64,000 nucleotides of DNA, taken from contig LNFI01000032.1 of the NCBI GenBank assembly GCA_001464615.1, forward strand, positions 248,001-312,000. The letters are read 5' to 3'. A model generated the notes under the pieces. That model was not told the DNA's origin. It was given only the letters and a program-made list of their open reading frames with translations, and ran no database searches. The stretch comes from Sphingomonadales bacterium Ga0077557. Its GTDB lineage: Bacteria > Pseudomonadota > Alphaproteobacteria > Sphingomonadales > Sphingomonadaceae. Position numbers and translations under genes: made by a program. Positions 60,918 through 64,000 of this stretch are shown piece after piece. The first letter of the stretch is position 1. Every line of letters begins with the position of its first letter.

Positions 60918-62026
60918 GCAAACCACCGGTCGATATCGTCGCAGGCCCCGCGCCGAACGAATTCAGCGACCCCTTTGTCCGCAAGGAATTGAAGCGTGCC
61001 GCCGTCTGGTTGGGGCTGGCGGCAGCGATTGCGCTGATGGTGCTGTTGATTCAGCCCTTGCTGATCATCTTTGGCGGGCTGGTTTTTGCCTCGATGCTTG
61101 ACGGCGGCGTCCGGCTGCTCGGGCGCGCTTTGCCGATTGGCCGGGGTTGGCGGCTGGCAATCGTGATGCTGTTCAGCATCGCCTTTCTGGTCGGTACCAT
61201 TTATTTGACTGGAGTGCAGGTTGCTGATCAATTTGCACAACTGCGCACCACGCTGGATGTGCAGGCGCAGCGCGCGATCGCCTGGGCGGTGGAGCATGGC
61301 ATGGTGCCGGGGCGGGCCGATGTGAACGGTCTGATCCAACAAGCGCTGGGCTCGTTCGGGCGGCTGACCTCCTGGATCGGCACTGCGGTTGGCGCGATAA
61401 CAAGTATGGTGATGGTGGCGGTGATCGGCCTGTTCGTGGCGATCGAACCCAGGCTTTATGAGCGCGGGCTGCAATGGATGGTCCCGCAGGATCTGCGCAG
61501 CGAATTCGCCATCACGATTGGCCGGATGGCGTACACAATGCGTCGCCTGCTCGCCGGGCGGTTGCTCGGCATGGCGTTTGAAGGCGTGCTGATCTGGTTC
61601 GCGTTGATGCTGGGCGGGGTGCCGATGGCGCTGGTTTTGGGCATTATTGCCGGCATTCTGGCCTTCATTCCCAATGTCGGGGCGATTTTGACGGGCATAT
61701 TGATGGTTGCGGTTGGCTTTAGCGCCGGGACGCATGAAGGCGTCTGGGCGATTGCCACCTATCTAATCGTGCAGAATTTCGATGGCTATGTCGTGATCCC
61801 GCTCGTTGCCAAGCACACCGTGGATATGCCGCCGGCGCTGACGCTTTCTTCCCAGATACTGGCGAGCACGTTGTTTGGCGTGATTGGTCTGGCGCTGGCC
61901 GATCCGATCGTCGCGATGATCAAGGTGGCGCTGGAACGCGGGTCTGAGCTGCCAGCCCTTGGTGATGGGCCGACCGGGGTGGCAGTGTCCAGCGGCGCTG
62001 GCCCAGGCGTTCCCGGCCCGGCATGA
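60914..62026 (+). CDS. AI-2E family transporter (TqsA/PerM-like)
   Basis: A 370-residue membrane protein with about eight helices: two N-terminal pairs (LGLAAAIALMVLLIQPLLII), a central amphipathic region and the C-terminal block LGIIAGILAFIPNVGAILTG, a family signature. Members are named for autoinducer-2 export, but many function as cation or other transporters, so no role is asserted. ATG at 60914 overlaps the lepB stop (ATGA). It occupies the place after lepB where rnc is often found in alphaproteobacteria. Confidence 0.9.
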   Translation: MSKPPVDIVAGPAPNEFSDPFVRKELKRAAVWLGLAAAIALMVLLIQPLLIIFGGLVFASMLDGGVRLLGRALPIGRGWRLAIVMLFSIAFLVGTIYLTGVQVADQFAQLRTTLDVQAQRAIAWAVEHGMVPGRADVNGLIQQALGSFGRLTSWIGTAVGAITSMVMVAVIGLFVAIEPRLYERGLQWMVPQDLRSEFAITIGRMAYTMRRLLAGRLLGMAFEGVLIWFALMLGGVPMALVLGIIAGILAFIPNVGAILTGILMVAVGFSAGTHEGVWAIATYLIVQNFDGYVVIPLVAKHTVDMPPALTLSSQILASTLFGVIGLALADPIVAMIKVALERGSELPALGDGPTGVAVSSGAGPGVPGPA

Positions 62027-62679
62027 CCCCTCCGGTAATCGCAACATTATTTGATTATCATCGCTCCTCAGCCAGTTACCGGGTGCGGATTGCGTTGAAT
62101 CTGAAGGGCATTGCCTGGTCGCGGGTGGCGGTAAACCTGCTCGAAAACGAACAAGGCAGCGCCGCCAATCTCGCGCGGAACCCGCAAGGGCAGGTGCCGA
62201 CGCTCGAAATTGACGGCCTATCGCTGATTCAGAGCCTGGCGATTATCGACTATCTCGACTCGACCCGCCCAACGCCGCCCTTGCTCCCGCGCGAACCGGC
62301 AGCGCGCGCGCGGGTGATTGCGCAGGCACTGGTGATCGCCGCCGACACGCACCCGATCGGTAATATGCGTTTTATCCGCCAATTGGGCGACCAATTCGGC
62401 GCAGATGAGGCGGCGAAGACTGTCTGGCGGCGGCACAGCATGGCATTGGGACTGCAAGCGCTGGAGGCGCTGGCAGAATCGGATGTGCCGCACAGCGCCG
62501 GGCCCTTTCTCGGCGGCGATTCGCCCAACCTTGCCGATATCTGCCTGGTGCCGCAGCTCTATAATGCCCGCCGATTTGATCTGCCGCTTGATCCATATCC
62601 TATTCTCGTCCGCGCCGATGCAGCAGCGAGTGCCCTACCGGCCTTTGCAGATGCGCATCCCGATCGGTTCCTGCCCTAG
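62023..62679 (+). CDS. maiA: maleylacetoacetate isomerase (GST zeta)
   Basis: A 218-residue zeta-class GST. LFDYHRSSASYRVRIALNLK contains the SSxSxRVRI catalytic signature; NPQGQVPTLEIDG and SLAIIDYLD follow. The C-terminal domain has DTHPIGNMRF and GGDSPNLADICLVPQ. It isomerises maleylacetoacetate to fumarylacetoacetate in tyrosine breakdown, using glutathione. No other gene of that pathway lies in the window. It overlaps the upstream gene by 4 bases and ends the operon. Confidence 0.9.
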   Translation: MTPPVIATLFDYHRSSASYRVRIALNLKGIAWSRVAVNLLENEQGSAANLARNPQGQVPTLEIDGLSLIQSLAIIDYLDSTRPTPPLLPREPAARARVIAQALVIAADTHPIGNMRFIRQLGDQFGADEAAKTVWRRHSMALGLQALEALAESDVPHSAGPFLGGDSPNLADICLVPQLYNARRFDLPLDPYPILVRADAAASALPAFADAHPDRFLP

Positions 62680-63133
62680 CTGGCCCGTTGCCACCCAAGT
62701 GCTGGGATCTAGACATTTTTGGCCGCTAGAGCGATTCTTCTAGGTCCAATTACAGCAACGTGCGTTAAATCTGCATCACCTCCGTTCGGCCTGAGCGAAG
62801 TCGAAGGCCAAGCGGTGCGCCCTGTGCTTCGACTTCGCTCAGCACGAACGGTTCAGATTAAACGCACGCTGCTCATTTCGGCAGCTCTGCTCGATGCTGA
62901 TGGATCGCTGCCACGCTTTGCTGCGTTAAGGGGCGATGCCTAGGAATGAACCTCTCATGACCCCGCCGCTCGTGCCGAACAATGACCTTTTTTTGGTCAA
63001 TTTTGCGATCACCTTGCTGGGCTAAGGGGTGAGGCCGTTGGCACAAATGGCGGTGAGAGCGGCAGCTCATGCTGCTGGTTCATGCTGTATTGATCATTGG
63101 GTTCAGCCTGTATTCGCTGGTTAGGAATCGCGT
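62680..63133. other. 454-base intergenic region
   Basis: This gap after maiA holds palindromic element D (62754-62873), which could terminate the operon. From about 62880 to 63133 no convincing gene was seen; AAGAATGACC-like and AT-richer stretches near 62990-63010 and 63080-63130 may contain the promoter of the DUF2141 gene. Confidence 0.6.
62754..62873. repeat. dispersed palindromic element, copy D
   Basis: Core arms CCGTTCGGCCTGAGCGAAGT and ACTTCGCTCAGCACGAACGG; outer arms AGCAACGTGCGTTAAATCTG and CAGATTAAACGCACGCTGCT are complementary at 18 of 20 bases. The outer arm begins like that of copy E (AGCAACGTGC). It lies between maiA and the DUF2141 gene. Confidence 0.85.
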
Positions 63134-63661
63134 ATGAAGTATCGTTTTTTGGGTCTGACGCTGGCTTGCGTTGCAGTGAGTGTTTCTGCCGGTGTGGGTG
63201 CGCGGGCCGGTGGCCAGGATGCGCCTGCGTGCGAGAGTGGCGGCCCCGCGATTGAGGCAAAAATTGTCGGCTTGAAGGATCGCTCGGGCCGGATGAAGCT
63301 GGAACTTTATCCAGCGACAGAAGCCGATTTTCTGGCCGATGACTCGCTGCTGATTGCCGCTGGCAAGGTTTTTCACCGCGTCTGGGCACCGGTGCCGCAG
63401 GCTGGCCCGGTTACCCTGTGCATCAAGGTGCCCAAGCCAGGCCATTATGCGCTGTTTTTCACGCATGACCGGGATGGGAAGAACAAGTTCAATTTCTGGC
63501 GTGATGGCGGCGGCGTACCCAGCAATATTCGGATCGGTGCTGCCAAGCCCAAACTGGCCACCGCGACGATTGAGGTGGGTGATGGCGTCACCGTCACCAC
63601 CATCAAGGCGCAGTATCTGCGCGGGCTGAGCGGATTGGGGCCGCTGAACAAGGCGGAATAG
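63134..63661 (+). CDS. exported DUF2141 domain protein
   Basis: A 175-residue protein with a signal peptide (LGLTLACVAVSVSAGVGARA). The mature domain has GLKDRSGRMKLELYP, KVPKPGHYALFFTHDRDG and FNFWRDGGGVPSN, characteristic of DUF2141, a small beta-sandwich family of the bacterial envelope. Function is not established. AGGA precedes the ATG. It lies 82 bases before the PhoD-like gene. Confidence 0.85.
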   Translation: MKYRFLGLTLACVAVSVSAGVGARAGGQDAPACESGGPAIEAKIVGLKDRSGRMKLELYPATEADFLADDSLLIAAGKVFHRVWAPVPQAGPVTLCIKVPKPGHYALFFTHDRDGKNKFNFWRDGGGVPSNIRIGAAKPKLATATIEVGDGVTVTTIKAQYLRGLSGLGPLNKAE

Positions 63662-63691
63662 CGGCCGGGCTTGTTTCTTCCTGTCACATAT

Positions 63692-63705
63692 CGTCCATAT
63701 GGACG
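63692..63705. promoter_or_regulatory. perfect palindrome CGTCCATATGGACG
   Basis: A 14-base perfect palindrome that lies 38 bases upstream of the PhoD-like start codon and 31 bases after the DUF2141 stop. Symmetry continues with two mismatches outward (ATCGTCC...GGACGGT). Its placement fits an operator for a homodimeric regulator of the phosphatase gene. Confidence 0.5.
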
Positions 63706-63743
63706 GTGCAAGGGCGGCAAATCGCTCAAACGGGAGAGACAGC

Positions 63744-64000
63744 ATGGCCATCCGTATCGATCGTCGTTCGTTCATCGTCACCGGCTCGATCGGCCTTGGC
63801 GCCTTTGCGATTCCGGGCTTTGCCCAAATGCCCAGTGTCCAGGCGGCGCGGGGTTTTACCCACTCGGTCGCCAGCGGCGAGCCCAGCGCCGATTCGGTGC
63901 TGCTCTGGACGCGCTATGTCCCCGTCGATGAAGCGGCGGTGCATCTGCGTGCCGAAATCGCTGAAACCGCCGATTTTGCACGGATCGTCTCGGGTGGCGT
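63744..64000 (+). CDS. PhoD-like alkaline phosphatase (3' truncated by window)
   Basis: Only 85 codons are in the window. The N-terminus MAIRIDRRSFIVTGSIGLGA is a twin-arginine signal (DRRSFIV), and the mature part begins GFTHSVASGEPSADSVLLWTRY, the hallmark of the N-terminal domain of PhoD phosphatase/phosphodiesterases. GGGAGAGAC precedes the ATG. The catalytic domain lies beyond the edge. A second Tat substrate type in this window besides the sulfatase and the molybdenum hydroxylase. Confidence 0.9.
   Translation, partial: MAIRIDRRSFIVTGSIGLGAFAIPGFAQMPSVQAARGFTHSVASGEPSADSVLLWTRYVPVDEAAVHLRAEIAETADFARIVSGG

Overview
The window reads as a chromosomal segment of a GC-rich alphaproteobacterium, most likely a sphingomonad (order Sphingomonadales). 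This rests on gene content and order: an aa3 cytochrome oxidase cluster followed by surf1 and thrC, a pyrE/pdxJ/acpS/lepB run, and several families of dispersed palindromes. No rRNA, tRNA, CRISPR array, transposase or phage gene was seen. All assignments come from reading motifs, not from database searches.

Region 1 (1-10.6 kb) is an accessory sulfatase locus. It holds two Cys-type sulfatases, the formylglycine-generating enzyme that would activate them, an SCP2-type lipid-binding protein, a GST-like protein, a DUF2855 oxidoreductase and small membrane proteins. Three promoter gaps carry the same inverted repeat (ATTGGCA-N7-TGCCAAT or a variant), which suggests one regulon. Region 2 (10.7-25.1 kb) holds an ECF sigma factor with a probable membrane partner, a large FAD-linked oxidase divergent from a winged-helix/TolB-like/TPR regulator, an RGYAGD-type methyltransferase, a thiolase coupled to a DUF1295 protein, a two-subunit molybdenum hydroxylase, a hemerythrin and a carotenoid-cleavage oxygenase. 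The mix suggests oxidative metabolism of lipophilic, perhaps steroid- or aromatic-like, compounds; the substrate is inference.

Region 3 (25.4-33.3 kb) is an RND efflux operon (adaptor, pump, outer-membrane channel). It ends in an unusual protein joining a ferritin-like domain, a small Fe-S domain and two CDGSH motifs. Region 4 (33.3-41.5 kb) starts with repeats and a palindrome-rich promoter. It runs through a 64-residue membrane protein, a BNR/YCF48-like exported protein, an ABC ATPase and a 1195-residue ABC permease fused to an M1-type metallopeptidase, then an orphan membrane-anchored protein. Region 5 (41.5-47.4 kb) has an osmoprotectant-type ABC system (permease fused to binding protein), an SDR, a pterin dehydratase, a zincin-like metalloprotein, ccmA-ccmB and a small cytochrome c.

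Region 6 (47.4-56.6 kb, minus strand) is the cytochrome oxidase cluster: ctaC, ctaD, ctaB, a 44-47-residue membrane protein, ctaG, ctaE, a DUF3291 protein, a DUF983 protein, surf1, thrC and an RlmI-like methyltransferase, mostly with overlapping ends. Region 7 (56.8-62.7 kb, plus strand) is a compact housekeeping operon: pyrE, a serine hydrolase, pdxJ, a small membrane protein, acpS, lepB, an AI-2E family transporter and maleylacetoacetate isomerase. The window closes with a DUF2141 protein and the start of a PhoD-type phosphatase.

Five dispersed palindromes built on GCTGAGCGAAGTCGAAG-type or related arms, some with matching outer arms, lie in non-coding gaps, along with two other hairpin families.
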